Assembly: GCA_017399005.1 (NCBI GenBank)
Contig: JAFQEO010000036.1
Coordinates: 36,394-100,393 of the forward strand
Reading direction: 5' to 3'
Source: Peptococcaceae bacterium
Lineage (GTDB): Bacteria; Bacillota; Peptococcia; Peptococcales; Peptococcaceae
DNA length: 64,000 nucleotides
Shown: positions 1 through 9,113 of the stretch, piece by piece
How positions within the stretch are numbered: position 1 is the stretch's first letter
How the letters are laid out: every line of letters begins with the position of its first letter
The notes under the pieces: model-generated
Seen by the model: the letters and a program-made list of their open reading frames with translations, nothing else
Databases searched by the model: none
What the model was told of the DNA's origin: nothing
Made by a program: the position numbers and the translations under genes

Positions 1-579
1 AGATTCATCCGCAAAATCCATATACGCCTCATCTACAATTATCAATACATTTTCCAGTTCCTGAACGATTCTTAAAATATCTTCTCGCGACTCCAGCAGC
101 GATGAAGGATTACACGGATTGGATAAGACCAGCGCCTGCACCTGCTGTTCTCTTGCCTGTGCAACTAATGTTTCTGTCGAAATTCGTAAATGTGCGTCTT
201 TTTCATATACAACAGTCTCCACTCCTGCCATTTCTGCGTATACTCGATACATTTCAAAATCCGGTTCTACTAGCATCAGCTTATCACCCGCATTCATAAA
301 GCAGGTAGTCAACAAAAACAGTAATTCATCTGACCCGTTTGCAGCAGTAACCAGCTCGGCAGGTACACTGAAAAATTCAGCAAATTTTCGACACAGTTTT
401 TTGGCCAGTGGATCTGGATATCGATTATATTCCAACTCCCATATCTGCTTTGCAATATCCCTGCGGATTTCATCCGGAATTGAAATAAAACTTTCATTAG
501 CACTCAGTTTTGTATCACAGATCGTACCAGGCTGATATCCTTGCAGTTGTTTTAATTTTTCCGGTAGCTGATAAGTCAT
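1..579 (-). CDS. hisC: Histidinol-phosphate aminotransferase-like protein (second HisC), 3' end outside window
   Basis: The first 193 codons of a fold-type I PLP aminotransferase are present; the gene runs off the left edge before the PLP-binding lysine, so the stop is not seen. It begins [10 protein letters not shown] and carries the family's NRYPDP, TAANGSDELLFLL and LSNPCNPSSL motifs and the VDEAYMDFA strand near the edge. It is strikingly similar over this length to the complete hisC of the histidine operon (50808-51872), including the start. HisC enzymes transaminate imidazole-acetol phosphate, and paralogues often serve aromatic amino acids. Which role this copy has cannot be told from half a gene. 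No other his gene is adjacent; the next gene is a flavodoxin-like protein. Confidence 0.85.
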   Translation of the reverse strand, partial: MTYQLPEKLKQLQGYQPGTICDTKLSANESFISIPDEIRRDIAKQIWELEYNRYPDPLAKKLCRKFAEFFSVPAELVTAANGSDELLFLLTTCFMNAGDKLMLVEPDFEMYRVYAEMAGVETVVYEKDAHLRISTETLVAQAREQQVQALVLSNPCNPSSLLESREDILRIVQELENVLIIVDEAYMDFADES

Positions 580-712
580 ACTATCCCTCTTTTCTTTTTA
601 TTAATCTACAAATTAATCGTAGCATGAAACAGCATTTCTGTTAAATTCACTTTTTTCAACATACCCTTTAATATTTTTAAATTCACTGTTACACTTAATC
701 TTTTCTTTATAC

Positions 713-760
713 AAACAAAAAAACTCCGAATAGAAACTATTCGTTTCTGCTCGGAGTTCG
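713..760 (-). terminator. Rho-independent terminator
   Basis: Inverted repeat AACTCCGA (722-729) / TCGGAGTT (751-758) with an inner GAATAG/CTATTC pairing. On the minus strand it is followed by seven T (717-723). It ends the flavodoxin-like gene at 828. Confidence 0.8.
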
Positions 761-827
761 TATTCTATTTTTTACAGACACATTTTTCCTACAATAAAAC
801 AATAAAACATTGCATCGTTTTGTTTTC

Positions 828-1469
828 TTATTCACCTTTGCACAGTTTCTGTGCCAGTTGATATGCTGCTTCTAAATCTTTCGGGAACTGGTTTTCACGC
901 ATCTGGCGTTTGTGTTCTTCGTTAAAGCGTGCGCTCTGGTATCTGGAATAGTCGCTGAACTGATAGGTGTCGCAGCAGGCATAATCCATCACTATGCCGT
1001 TTAAGCGCTGCAGCACAGCAAAACTCTGTTTCATGCGCTGTTCGTACATTTTTTCGTAGCCTTCCTGCCACACATTCATCGTATAAAAACAGCCGCAGTT
1101 TACTTTTCCGTGGAACAGTTTTTTACTGTAATCGTCATAAGTCATCAGAATAAAGCTTAACCGTTCAATTAAGGCATGCATCTGGCTTGTAATTTCGCCG
1201 AAATAAATCGGAGTACCAAAGAGCACAACATCTGCCGCTAAGATTTTATCCAGCACAGGGCTTAAATCATCTTTCAAAAAACATTTACATGGTTCTGCAC
1301 CTTTTAATTTGCAGGCAAAGCAGCTTTTGCAGCCGGTATAATTCAAATCATACAGATGAATCATTTCCACTTCAGCACCGGCATCGGCTGCCCCTTTTAA
1401 TGCCGACTGCAGAATTAAATCTGTATTCCAGCCCTTGCGAGGGCTCCCGTTAATTGCGATTGCTTTCAT
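828..1469 (-). CDS. Flavodoxin-fold NAD(P)H-dependent FMN reductase / iron-sulfur flavoprotein family
   Basis: A protein of about 213 residues starting MKAIAINGSPRKGWNTDLIL. The GSPRKG loop is the FMN phosphate-binding site of the NADPH-dependent FMN reductase family. A Cys cluster (CKSCFACKLKG, near residue 50-60) is typical of the iron-sulfur flavoprotein subgroup, and FGTPIYFGEITSQM is the second flavin loop. The ATG at 1469 is chosen over an upstream start because AAGGAGTG lies at proper distance before it and homologues begin MKAI. It stands alone with its own terminator. Family members transfer electrons or reduce quinones and other acceptors in the cytosol; the physiological substrate cannot be named. 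Confidence 0.85.
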   Translation of the reverse strand: MKAIAINGSPRKGWNTDLILQSALKGAADAGAEVEMIHLYDLNYTGCKSCFACKLKGAEPCKCFLKDDLSPVLDKILAADVVLFGTPIYFGEITSQMHALIERLSFILMTYDDYSKKLFHGKVNCGCFYTMNVWQEGYEKMYEQRMKQSFAVLQRLNGIVMDYACCDTYQFSDYSRYQSARFNEEHKRQMRENQFPKDLEAAYQLAQKLCKGE

Positions 1470-1526
1470 AAAAATCACACTCCTTATTCTGTTATTATTA
1501 TAACATAGCATGCATTGAAAAAGGAA

Positions 1527-2510
1527 CTATTTAATATTCCACCGATTCCGATACACAAAAAAGGCTGTTTGGGCTTCTGCTGTGCAGTGTTCTTGTACAT
1601 TCTGGTACATCAGATCAAACTGTTCAGCAGTAATTACACCCGGCAAGGCTTTAATCTGTTCAAAACAGTTCAGATACCACTTCTCACAATAGGCCTTATA
1701 ATCTCTCATAAATGTTTCCCGCATAACACGGAATTCGTTCATATCCATCAGCCATTTTGTGCGAACGAATACCGGTGTTGTGAGATAGCCCTGTTTATCA
1801 AATTCCATTTTTCGATTTACCGCAACTGCTTCCCATGCATCAAAAAAATACTTCCATTCTCCATCATCTTTTTTGTATGCAAAGGCTGTCATCGTTTTCT
1901 TATATTGTCCTTTCGGGATAATATCGCTTTCCAGCTGTTTATAGATACTGCTCATCCATTGTTTCAGTTCCAGATAACTTTTTACGGTTAGCACTTTACT
2001 TTCCAGTGCTGTATATACCAGCCCCTGATATAAATCAAGCAGTTCCCGGTCATATAACCCTTCCAGCTGTTCCCGCCATTGCTCAAGCAACACTCTTGCA
2101 CTATCACTGGCTCCGATGATTGTCAGCTGATGTAAGCTGTTAAAATAGTTTTCATCATACAACGCAAATACTTTTTCAGCAGCCTCTTTTTTTACAGATT
2201 CTTTTATTTTTGTTTCGTGCCCGGACGGTGCAGGCAGCCGGCGAATATACTGTTTAATTGGTGTCGGATACAGACCCTGCTCCATGGCATCATGCATAAA
2301 CTGCTGTATCTGTCGTTCTTTTGCACTAACCCGGCAGGCAATACCATCAGGTGTCAGATATGCTGCGGCATAATACAGAAATTCCTTGTCAAAGCAGCCA
2401 AGTTTTAACGCTGTTTCATAATCCACACCAGCCTGTAAATCCTCATTGTGAAAAAACTTCTTCTCGTTATCCCGCATTGCACTGGAAAATTTATGTTCTC
2501 TCTCTGCCAT
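1527..2510 (-). CDS. Hypothetical protein, last gene of the ABC ATPase operon
   Basis: A 327-residue soluble protein that I do not recognise. It has no signal peptide or membrane segment and is rich in aromatic and charged residues (for example EWKYFFDAWEAVAVN and KAYCEKWYLNCFEQIKAL), which suggests an all-helical fold. Its ATG overlaps the stop of the upstream ABC ATPase by one base (TAATG), and a GGAGG sits just before, so translation is likely coupled. Only the operon context says anything about its role: it probably works with the ABC ATPase and the zinc-ribbon protein upstream. Confidence 0.75.
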   Translation of the reverse strand: MAEREHKFSSAMRDNEKKFFHNEDLQAGVDYETALKLGCFDKEFLYYAAAYLTPDGIACRVSAKERQIQQFMHDAMEQGLYPTPIKQYIRRLPAPSGHETKIKESVKKEAAEKVFALYDENYFNSLHQLTIIGASDSARVLLEQWREQLEGLYDRELLDLYQGLVYTALESKVLTVKSYLELKQWMSSIYKQLESDIIPKGQYKKTMTAFAYKKDDGEWKYFFDAWEAVAVNRKMEFDKQGYLTTPVFVRTKWLMDMNEFRVMRETFMRDYKAYCEKWYLNCFEQIKALPGVITAEQFDLMYQNVQEHCTAEAQTAFFVYRNRWNIK

Positions 2511-3337
2511 TATTCCTCCACCTCCCGCTTCACCTTAAAAGCATCTCCAAACGTACTGTCTATTTTCATTTTAATCTCTACATAGCCGTCTTTCTGAGCA
2601 ACCTCAGATTCGTATTCCATGAACTCGCTGAATACCTCATTCGTAAACAATTCCTCTGTTGTGCCTTTTTTGAAAATTCTACCGTCTTTCATCAGAATTG
2701 TTTTATCAAACGACGGCAAAATTTCTTCTGCATAATGCGTTACATAGATGATGGTCATATCGCTGTTTTTTGCTAAATCATCAATAGCACGCAGCACATA
2801 ATCACGAGCGTAGATGTCGAGCCCGGTGCCCGGTTCGTCCAAAATCAGGATTTCGGGATTACTGATTAACGCTCTGGCAATCAGTACACACTGACGTTCC
2901 CCCTTACTCATTAGAGCAAAAGGCTGGTCAATCTTACTTCCAAGGCGTAGTTCTTTCAGTAATGTACGGGCACGTTTCACATCAGCATCGGTAATATCCC
3001 TGCTCATACTCAATGTACCGCTCACACCAGAAAGCACAATACTTAACGCACTTTCCCAGGACAGATACTTATCAAAAAAGGAACTGGATACCCAGCCGAT
3101 TCGTCTGCGCAGTTCAAAAATATTTTCTTCATTATATTCCTGCCCAAACACCTGCAGCTTCCCTTTTGTATAACCTTTAAATCCTGCTATAATGGATAAC
3201 AATGTTGTTTTACCGCAGCCGTTCATACCGAATAAAATCCAGTGGTCGCCTTTCTGCACATCCCAGTTAATCTGATGAATCAGAAATCTTCGCCCTGACT
3301 GACAGGCTAGATTTTCGGCTTTTATAATTACAGACAT
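2510..3337 (-). CDS. Stand-alone ABC transporter ATP-binding protein
   Basis: A 275-residue single ABC domain. Walker A is GMNGCGKTT (near residue 38-46), the signature is LMSKGERQ, and Walker B is ILILDEP followed by the YVTHYAEE switch histidine. No membrane partner is encoded nearby; the neighbours are a zinc-ribbon protein (upstream, 10-bp overlap) and an unknown helical protein (downstream, 1-bp overlap). The LMSKGERQ signature deviates from LSGGQ, as in the YlmA/ModF-like group of ATPases. Transport is therefore not certain; a regulatory or assembly role is possible. The 30-40 residues after the core look charged and may bind a partner. Confidence 0.85.
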   Translation of the reverse strand: MSVIIKAENLACQSGRRFLIHQINWDVQKGDHWILFGMNGCGKTTLLSIIAGFKGYTKGKLQVFGQEYNEENIFELRRRIGWVSSSFFDKYLSWESALSIVLSGVSGTLSMSRDITDADVKRARTLLKELRLGSKIDQPFALMSKGERQCVLIARALISNPEILILDEPGTGLDIYARDYVLRAIDDLAKNSDMTIIYVTHYAEEILPSFDKTILMKDGRIFKKGTTEELFTNEVFSEFMEYESEVAQKDGYVEIKMKIDSTFGDAFKVKREVEE

Positions 3338-3849
3338 GTTTCCACCCCCGTCTGTCTTCCAAAGATTGCATCCTCGTCCATATCACGAATTTCTACTTCC
3401 GAATTCATGTCTGCTTTATAAATAATCACTTCTTCGCCCATAATTGTATCGTTAATGTTAATCGGCACTTTAAAGCCGTCGTAATCCAGAATGCCCAGAT
3501 TCTTGCAACCCCAGGAAATAATATCACAGATTTTTGCTACATTCATCTGATAGGTTTTTAAAGAATCATCATTATCCGGATAATGATTAAATTCAAACTC
3601 ATCCACATAATATTTGGCGATTTCGTAAATTTCCTGATTGGTGCCGTACTCAATGCGGTCACATTCATCACAGAAAATTTCTACACGACCATTATTAGTC
3701 ACACCATACAGAATCCTTCTCAAATTCAGTTTTCCGCCGCAATATCTGCAACAGCAGTTTTTGGTACGAATTTTTAATTCCTCTAAACGTTCTTTGTCTT
3801 TATGAATTCTTTCCACTTCTACTAAGTTCATTTTTTCTCCCTGTTCCAT
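3328..3849 (-). CDS. Hypothetical protein with four-Cys zinc ribbon
   Basis: About 173 residues starting MEQGEKMNLVEVERIH. A CxxC (CRYCGGKL) and a second CxxC (CDECDR) about 27 residues apart form a likely zinc ribbon, followed by an acidic helical region. The ATG at 3849 has AGAGGTG before it; a second ATG at 3831 with GGGAGA is an alternative. The gene overlaps the ABC ATPase start by 10 bp and opens this three-gene operon. I do not recognise a named family; the ribbon suggests nucleic acid or protein binding. Confidence 0.7.
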   Translation of the reverse strand: MEQGEKMNLVEVERIHKDKERLEELKIRTKNCCCRYCGGKLNLRRILYGVTNNGRVEIFCDECDRIEYGTNQEIYEIAKYYVDEFEFNHYPDNDDSLKTYQMNVAKICDIISWGCKNLGILDYDGFKVPININDTIMGEEVIIYKADMNSEVEIRDMDEDAIFGRQTGVETCL

Positions 3850-3925
3850 AAATCTACACCTCTGTTTTTGTATCAAATTAAAATATGAACTATCACTTCT
3901 TCATGAGCCGATTTCAGCTCTATGT

Positions 3926-3965
3926 AAAAAGCGGAACACCCGCAATACTGCAGTTGTTCCGCTTT
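3926..3965 (-). terminator. Rho-independent terminator
   Basis: A perfect 11-bp stem, AAAGCGGAACA (3928-3938) and TGTTCCGCTTT (3955-3965), followed on the minus strand by a run of T (3926-3930). It ends the phosphodiesterase gene at 4010. Confidence 0.85.
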
Positions 3966-4009
3966 GCGGTCTATGTCAAAATTTTTCTGTTATTTTTCTT
4001 TATAGCAGA

Positions 4010-6082
4010 TTAGAATTCCTGATCCAGAATCTGATATACAGGTGCACCTTCACACTGTGCAGGCATTCTTACATTGAACAGTGCAGATACAGTTGGTGCC
4101 AGGTCAACCTGACGAATCATACGGTCTGTAACAAAACCTTCTTTGATCCCTTTCCCTGCAGCAATAAAGATTGGGGATAAGCTGGTTTCTTCATCGCCCC
4201 ATGCAGTGGATAAACCGTCAGCATGGTCAATGTTGTAACCATCTGCAATCCAGTAGCAGATATCACCACATTCAGGGCCACCGTAACCTACCAGTACAGC
4301 GTCTTTATTACGCAGCGCCATAGCTACTACACGATGACCTGTTTTCTTATCTTTATAGCTGTACAGGTCTGTAATCAGCTGTTCTTCTACTTCCCATTTA
4401 TCTTCTGGATCAATCAGACCATCAATCACGGTACCGTCTGCCAGTACATGTTTATCTCTGCCTTTAATGTTCAGATAAATGTTACATTCACGGTTAGCAA
4501 CCGCTTTTGTTTTTGTCCAGTCGATTTCTTTCAGTTTGTTGCCGTTTTCATCGGTTTTCAGAACAGTATAACCCAGTTCACCCATTACACCGGTATTTAC
4601 GCCCTGTGGGTCACCCAGCATTGGTGGCTTATGTTCCGGGCATACCTGAGCGTGGTCAGATGTGATTACAACTGTCCAGCCTTCATCCAGCAGGTGCAGA
4701 TAAGTACCGATGTAGTTATCCGCCTGTACATAGATATCTTCCATAAATTTCTGATACATTTCCGGTTCTTTTGCATCGTAATCTTTGTCGTAGTCTTTAT
4801 CCCCTTTTGTCAGGAAACGGATAAATCTGTGTTCCTGCATATCAATGCTGTGCAGGTGAGAGAATACAGCGCGGCATTCTTTCTGTTCCATCAGATAGTG
4901 AATCGCTCTGCTCTGCCAGTCGCATACTTCATTCCAGCAATCCAGCATACATTCTGTAATCATTTTCGGGTCATTATTGCCGCAGTAGGAACTTGGAGCA
5001 ATGTAGCCAACATTTTCCGCGATTTCATAGAACAGGCTGCTTGGAGAGAAGATAAAGTCTGCGTGCATGTCTGTTGCATTGGAAACAAAAATTTCCAGAT
5101 GAGTTCCGTCTTCCGTGATATTTAACAGTTTCATTGCATAGTTTGCATCTTTTGTTTCGCCATCGAAAGATACTGCCTGGTCATAAATCTGAGATTTAAT
5201 TTTGCCTGCTTCCAATACTACGAATGGTTCTGCTGCTTTTTTGTTTCTGTACAGTGCTACTCTGTCATATTTGCCTTCTTCATTTTTTAATACTAAACCA
5301 GGGCGACGCAGTAACCCTTTGGATAATAGCAGAGTAAATTCTTTTGCACCTTCCGGAACATCAATATTCCATTTTTTAGGTTCAGTAATTGGAGAAACTG
5401 TTGCGGACAACTGGTCTGGAATTGTACTTGCATTTAAGCCGTCTTCCCAGTTCAATAATACATTTGTTTTTTCGCTGGTATCTTTTACAGAAGATGCTGC
5501 AGATACAGCAGCCATCGCATCTTCCGGTTTTACAATGCAGGCTTTGTCTAAATCGGCAGTAGCAGATTTTATAAATGTAACAGTCTGCACTTTAACATCA
5601 GCCATGCAGATAAATTCATCAGAGATAGTAGCTGCGCCCATGCCTAAGCCACCAGGAGTGGAACCATCACATACAAACAGATTTTCACTGTCACTGGTTG
5701 GAGGCCATGCGTTACCCGGCCAGTGGAATACTGCTGTTTTGATGCCATTTTCAGCCAGAATATTCCATACTGGTTCCGCTTTACAGTTACGGGAGTCAAA
5801 GTTCCCTACAATTTTGTCAATGCCGGAACCCTGACGGAAATAGCCGGTAACCCCATGTACATTGGCATATGCGCCGGTAGATAATGTAGACCACATTGGT
5901 GGTGTAACTGTCGGATGACCGCCTAACATCATTAAATCTTCACGTGCGGCACCGCGCTCAATAAATTTCTGCATGTTTGGCATTTTACCTTCACGCAGCA
6001 TTTTGCGGCTGTAACGAGGATCTAAGCCGTCAATCCCTAAAACAAACAGTTTGTCTGCTAATGCAGTGTTTCTAATAGTCAT
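4010..6082 (-). CDS. Alkaline phosphatase superfamily protein, type I phosphodiesterase / nucleotide pyrophosphatase type
   Basis: A 690-residue protein with the metal-binding layout of the phosphodiesterase/NPP branch: LGIDGLDP (near 15), the nucleophile region TPPMWSTLSTG (near 60), HSIDMQEHRF (near 415) and TSDHAQVCPEH (near 480). A closing motif (VDLAPTVSALF) is common in this family. There is no signal peptide, so it should act in the cytosol, unlike most secreted family members. It is longer than the usual 400-500 residues because of a beta-rich insertion near residues 190-340. Its promoter resembles that of the SLC13 permease on the other side of the LysR gene, so it probably hydrolyses a phospho- or sulfo-ester that is imported or derived from an imported anion. 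The substrate is unknown. Confidence 0.85.
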   Translation of the reverse strand: MTIRNTALADKLFVLGIDGLDPRYSRKMLREGKMPNMQKFIERGAAREDLMMLGGHPTVTPPMWSTLSTGAYANVHGVTGYFRQGSGIDKIVGNFDSRNCKAEPVWNILAENGIKTAVFHWPGNAWPPTSDSENLFVCDGSTPGGLGMGAATISDEFICMADVKVQTVTFIKSATADLDKACIVKPEDAMAAVSAASSVKDTSEKTNVLLNWEDGLNASTIPDQLSATVSPITEPKKWNIDVPEGAKEFTLLLSKGLLRRPGLVLKNEEGKYDRVALYRNKKAAEPFVVLEAGKIKSQIYDQAVSFDGETKDANYAMKLLNITEDGTHLEIFVSNATDMHADFIFSPSSLFYEIAENVGYIAPSSYCGNNDPKMITECMLDCWNEVCDWQSRAIHYLMEQKECRAVFSHLHSIDMQEHRFIRFLTKGDKDYDKDYDAKEPEMYQKFMEDIYVQADNYIGTYLHLLDEGWTVVITSDHAQVCPEHKPPMLGDPQGVNTGVMGELGYTVLKTDENGNKLKEIDWTKTKAVANRECNIYLNIKGRDKHVLADGTVIDGLIDPEDKWEVEEQLITDLYSYKDKKTGHRVVAMALRNKDAVLVGYGGPECGDICYWIADGYNIDHADGLSTAWGDEETSLSPIFIAAGKGIKEGFVTDRMIRQVDLAPTVSALFNVRMPAQCEGAPVYQILDQEF

Positions 6083-6180
6083 TGTTCATTCCTCCTGAAT
6101 TTCTTTTTGCATTGCGCTAAATAATCTTTGATCTTCATATTTTAGTTTCCGAAATACCTTATGGTATCCACTATAGGATA

Positions 6181-6244
6181 TGTCGACACTTCCCTATGTC
6201 TATTAGTATAAATTCTGTTTTTTGCTTTGTATAACAGTCTTTAT
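6181..6244 (-). promoter_or_regulatory. LysR-type promoter of the phosphodiesterase gene
   Basis: On the minus strand: a -10 TATACT (6205-6210) and a weak -35 TATACA (6228-6233), 17 bp apart. Overlapping the -35 is ATAACAGTCTTTAT (plus strand 6231-6244), a dyad of LysR half-site type. Downstream of the -10 is the 8-bp palindrome TGTCGACA (6181-6188). The same elements with identical spacing lie before the SLC13 permease (8948-9011). The rest of the 330-bp gap (6083-6412) shows nothing else clear. Confidence 0.55.
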
Positions 6245-6412
6245 GAGTCTCTTGAAACAGGTTATCCCATTTTTTGAGTTGTGATATTTAGATTTCCTCT
6301 CACATTTCCTGTTACAACTTGACGCAGCTTGCACCAAAATGTTATCATTGTGAAAAAGAGTGCAGTTGTTTTGTATGATCAGCTTATTTTTTGTATCGAG
6401 GATGTGAACTGT

Positions 6413-7339
6413 ATGCGTATAGAGCAGTTAGAACATTTTATTGCTATCTGTGAAGAAGGAACTTTCATCAAAGCCAGTGATAAACTGCACATGGCACAAC
6501 AAACTCTAAGTAACTCTATCAAAAATCTGGAATCCACTTTAAACACTCAATTATTCATTCGTAGCAATAAAGGGGTAGAACTTACTTACAAAGGCGAAAT
6601 TGCATATAAATACTTCAAAGAAATTATGATGACCTATACCGCATTCATTAACGAAATCAGTGAATCAACGGAAATTGCTGATGAAATAAATGTAAGAATA
6701 TCATCTATCCCGTTTATTGCACTAAATCATATTCCAGAATTTCAATGTGCTATGCTGTTGGGACATCCTAATATTAATCTTTCCATTCAGTCTGAAGAAA
6801 TAGAGAATATTCCTCATTCTGTAGAAAATAATTCTGTTGATATCGGTTTACTTGTTGGCCAATATCTGGCTGATGAACTTATCTTCCCCAAACTTGATGG
6901 TGCCCTTAACATTCTGCCTCTTCGGGAATGGCAGCTTTATGTATGGGTAGGCGAAAACTGCAGCTTATATAAAAAGAACTCTATCCATATATCTACTATC
7001 AGTAAATATCCGGTTTTATTATATGAACCGCGTCAGGAAAAACTAATAAAAAATACACTGGATACTTTTTTAGATGACGAATTATCCATCAAACAATATG
7101 ACAATATTCGCACTATTGCCAATCTGGTAGAATCCACGTCACAGCTCTTTTTTGACTGGCACAACAGCGATTATGGGTTAGATTATCAGATTTATTTCGC
7201 CGGTAAAAAAGCCAAAGCTATTCCGGTCGTTCTGGACGAGCCAATTACCATGAAAAGTCTTGCCATCTATAAAGATGCCTATAAAGTGCATCCAAGTTTT
7301 CATGATGTAATTGCCCTTCTAAAATCTACCAGTAAATAG
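6413..7339 (+). CDS. LysR family transcriptional regulator
   Basis: About 308 residues with an N-terminal winged helix (MRIEQLEHFIAICEEGTF, then ASDKLHMAQQTLSNSIKNLE) and a C-terminal substrate-binding domain. The internal ATG at 6413 is taken as the start, since LysR proteins begin at this motif and a GAGG lies upstream; the longer frame from 6329 adds residues not seen in the family. It lies between the phosphodiesterase (divergent) and the SLC13 permease (convergent), whose promoters share a matching dyad. It is therefore the likely regulator of both, responding to an imported anion or its product. Confidence 0.88.
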   Translation: MRIEQLEHFIAICEEGTFIKASDKLHMAQQTLSNSIKNLESTLNTQLFIRSNKGVELTYKGEIAYKYFKEIMMTYTAFINEISESTEIADEINVRISSIPFIALNHIPEFQCAMLLGHPNINLSIQSEEIENIPHSVENNSVDIGLLVGQYLADELIFPKLDGALNILPLREWQLYVWVGENCSLYKKNSIHISTISKYPVLLYEPRQEKLIKNTLDTFLDDELSIKQYDNIRTIANLVESTSQLFFDWHNSDYGLDYQIYFAGKKAKAIPVVLDEPITMKSLAIYKDAYKVHPSFHDVIALLKSTSK

Positions 7340-7368
7340 TCTTTTATAATCACGAATTCTCTGTAAAC

Positions 7369-7411
7369 AAAAAAGCACCGTTCTGCAGCAATGCAGAACA
7401 GTGCTTTTTAT
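7369..7411. terminator. Bidirectional terminator
   Basis: AAAAAGCAC..TTCTGCA (7370-7387) pairs with TGCAGAA..GTGCTTTTT (7392-7409), with A/T runs on both sides. It serves the convergent LysR and SLC13 genes. Confidence 0.85.
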
Positions 7412-7432
7412 TATGGCTGATAATTCAGAATC

Positions 7433-8902
7433 TTACATGCCGGCAAAGTAAAGAGCAATTGGAACCCCGATAACTGCACAGCTAACGGCCAGACATAATG
7501 CTGCACAGGTTGCATAAAGATATACCTGTTTGGATGTCATCCATTCCGTATTCCCGTGAATAAACGCCCCCAGTGGCGAACCGGATGGAAGAATTAAGCC
7601 ATGGTCCAGAACAATCCCGGCAATCCCTACCAGAAATGCAGGGTTGATACCTTTCATCATCATAAAGGTTGTTAATAAAGGAATAACCAGATTCATAGCA
7701 ACAATATTTGTGATACAGTTTGTTAATGCCAGACCAACCAGAATAAAAATTAATGCCAGCAGATAAGGACTCATATCACCAACAATACCGCTTACTGCAC
7801 CTTTAATTGTTAACGCCAGCCCCGCTTGATCAGTTACCAACTGTCCGGAAACAACCAGTGCTGTCCCCATCATAAAATATACCTGCCAGTTTACTGCACC
7901 ATTACGCATGGCTTGTTCAAAATCAATAATGCGCTGCCCATTTACGGTAGTTAAACACATCATGGTAACTACAACTGCAAACATCCCAACCATACCGATT
8001 CTGCCAAAGAATGCTTTTAATGCGCTTTCTGCAGGCAGAAACGCAGGAATCATCATCAAAGCAACTAAAAAAACAATATAGAAGAACCCCCATTTTACTT
8101 TGGTATCAAATACGGCTTCCCGTTCTACCAGATTCGACGCATTTTCCATTGTAAATTCCGGTTTAATGCGATTGGTTGCTATCATAACTTTCAGGAAAAT
8201 TGCTCCTACTAAAACAAAACCAGAGGTTACCAGAAAGTTTACAACGCAAATCAGCGGAATATTATATGCAATCCCTGGAACAGCTGCTGACATAACAGAC
8301 AGCGACATTAAAATCATAGAAGAGTAAGGAACCATCCCTACCCCGACTGCAGATACAGCCGCAATAAACACTAATACGAATACGGTATATGCGCTACGCT
8401 TTTGTGCACCAACTTTTTTCGCAATACTGTAATACATACTGAACATCAGAATCATAGTAGCAAACGGCTGACTGGAAAATGCCGCACAAGCCATTGTGCA
8501 AATCCATAATGACACAGCCAGATGCCATGGAGATTTTACACACCATTTAATCGACATGATTTTTGTTGCCAGAAAATCCAGAATCCCGCATTTCCCAAGA
8601 CCATAAACAAAAATCAATGCCCAGAAAATAACCAGCACCATCTGGGCACTCTGTACAGCAATCATCATACTGTCAACGGTCTGCCCGGTAACTAGAATCC
8701 CGGCCATTACAATCCCGACCAGAGCTACCGGAATAACAATCCCCAACAGCCAGCCAAAAATACATCCTAAGAATACACCTAGCATCTGCATACCGTATTC
8801 GGTCATTTCACCAAACGGCGGCAACTGCCCTACACCAATCATAATTAAAATAGAAATACCGATAATCAGGTAAAATTTCGCGTTTTCGTTTAATTTGGAC
8901 AT
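7433..8902 (-). CDS. SLC13/DASS-type anion permease
   Basis: A 489-residue integral membrane protein with about 11-12 hydrophobic segments and inner-membrane topology. Two re-entrant hairpin regions are visible: CAAFSSQPFATMI (near 140) and NCITNIVAMNL (near 395), followed by LPSGSPLGAFIHGN (near 440). This pattern fits divalent-anion:sodium symporters for dicarboxylates, sulfate or similar anions, although the first hairpin lacks the classic SNT triplet. ATG 8902 has AGAGGTG in front. Its promoter matches that of the phosphodiesterase on the far side of the LysR gene. It likely imports the anion that the LysR protein senses; the substrate is not defined by sequence. Confidence 0.85.
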   Translation of the reverse strand: MSKLNENAKFYLIIGISILIMIGVGQLPPFGEMTEYGMQMLGVFLGCIFGWLLGIVIPVALVGIVMAGILVTGQTVDSMMIAVQSAQMVLVIFWALIFVYGLGKCGILDFLATKIMSIKWCVKSPWHLAVSLWICTMACAAFSSQPFATMILMFSMYYSIAKKVGAQKRSAYTVFVLVFIAAVSAVGVGMVPYSSMILMSLSVMSAAVPGIAYNIPLICVVNFLVTSGFVLVGAIFLKVMIATNRIKPEFTMENASNLVEREAVFDTKVKWGFFYIVFLVALMMIPAFLPAESALKAFFGRIGMVGMFAVVVTMMCLTTVNGQRIIDFEQAMRNGAVNWQVYFMMGTALVVSGQLVTDQAGLALTIKGAVSGIVGDMSPYLLALIFILVGLALTNCITNIVAMNLVIPLLTTFMMMKGINPAFLVGIAGIVLDHGLILPSGSPLGAFIHGNTEWMTSKQVYLYATCAALCLAVSCAVIGVPIALYFAGM

Positions 8903-8947
8903 AAAGACACCTCTTTTAAATAATCCTTATATATTTTTCATTCAGGC

Positions 8948-9011
8948 TGTCGACATATCACCTATATCGGTATTATAAGTTGTATTTTTGTATTTGAATA
9001 ACAGTATTTAT
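8948..9011 (-). promoter_or_regulatory. LysR-type promoter of the SLC13 permease gene
   Basis: On the minus strand: -10 TATAAT (8972-8977) and a weak -35 TATTCA (8995-9000), 17 bp apart. ATAACAGTATTTAT (8998-9011) overlaps the -35, and TGTCGACA (8948-8955) lies downstream of the -10. The distance between these two boxes equals that at 6181-6244. Confidence 0.6.
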
Positions 9012-9113
9012 TGGTTTTTATAATAACTATAACCCATTTTTCGGGATGAAAAAGCGATAGGAATTCATCCATACTGCTTTGAAATACATCTTTTTTGTGC
9101 CGTTATCCGTTAC

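Noticed and set aside
4223..5125. A 300-codon open frame on the plus strand
   Set aside because: Antisense shadow of the phosphodiesterase gene.
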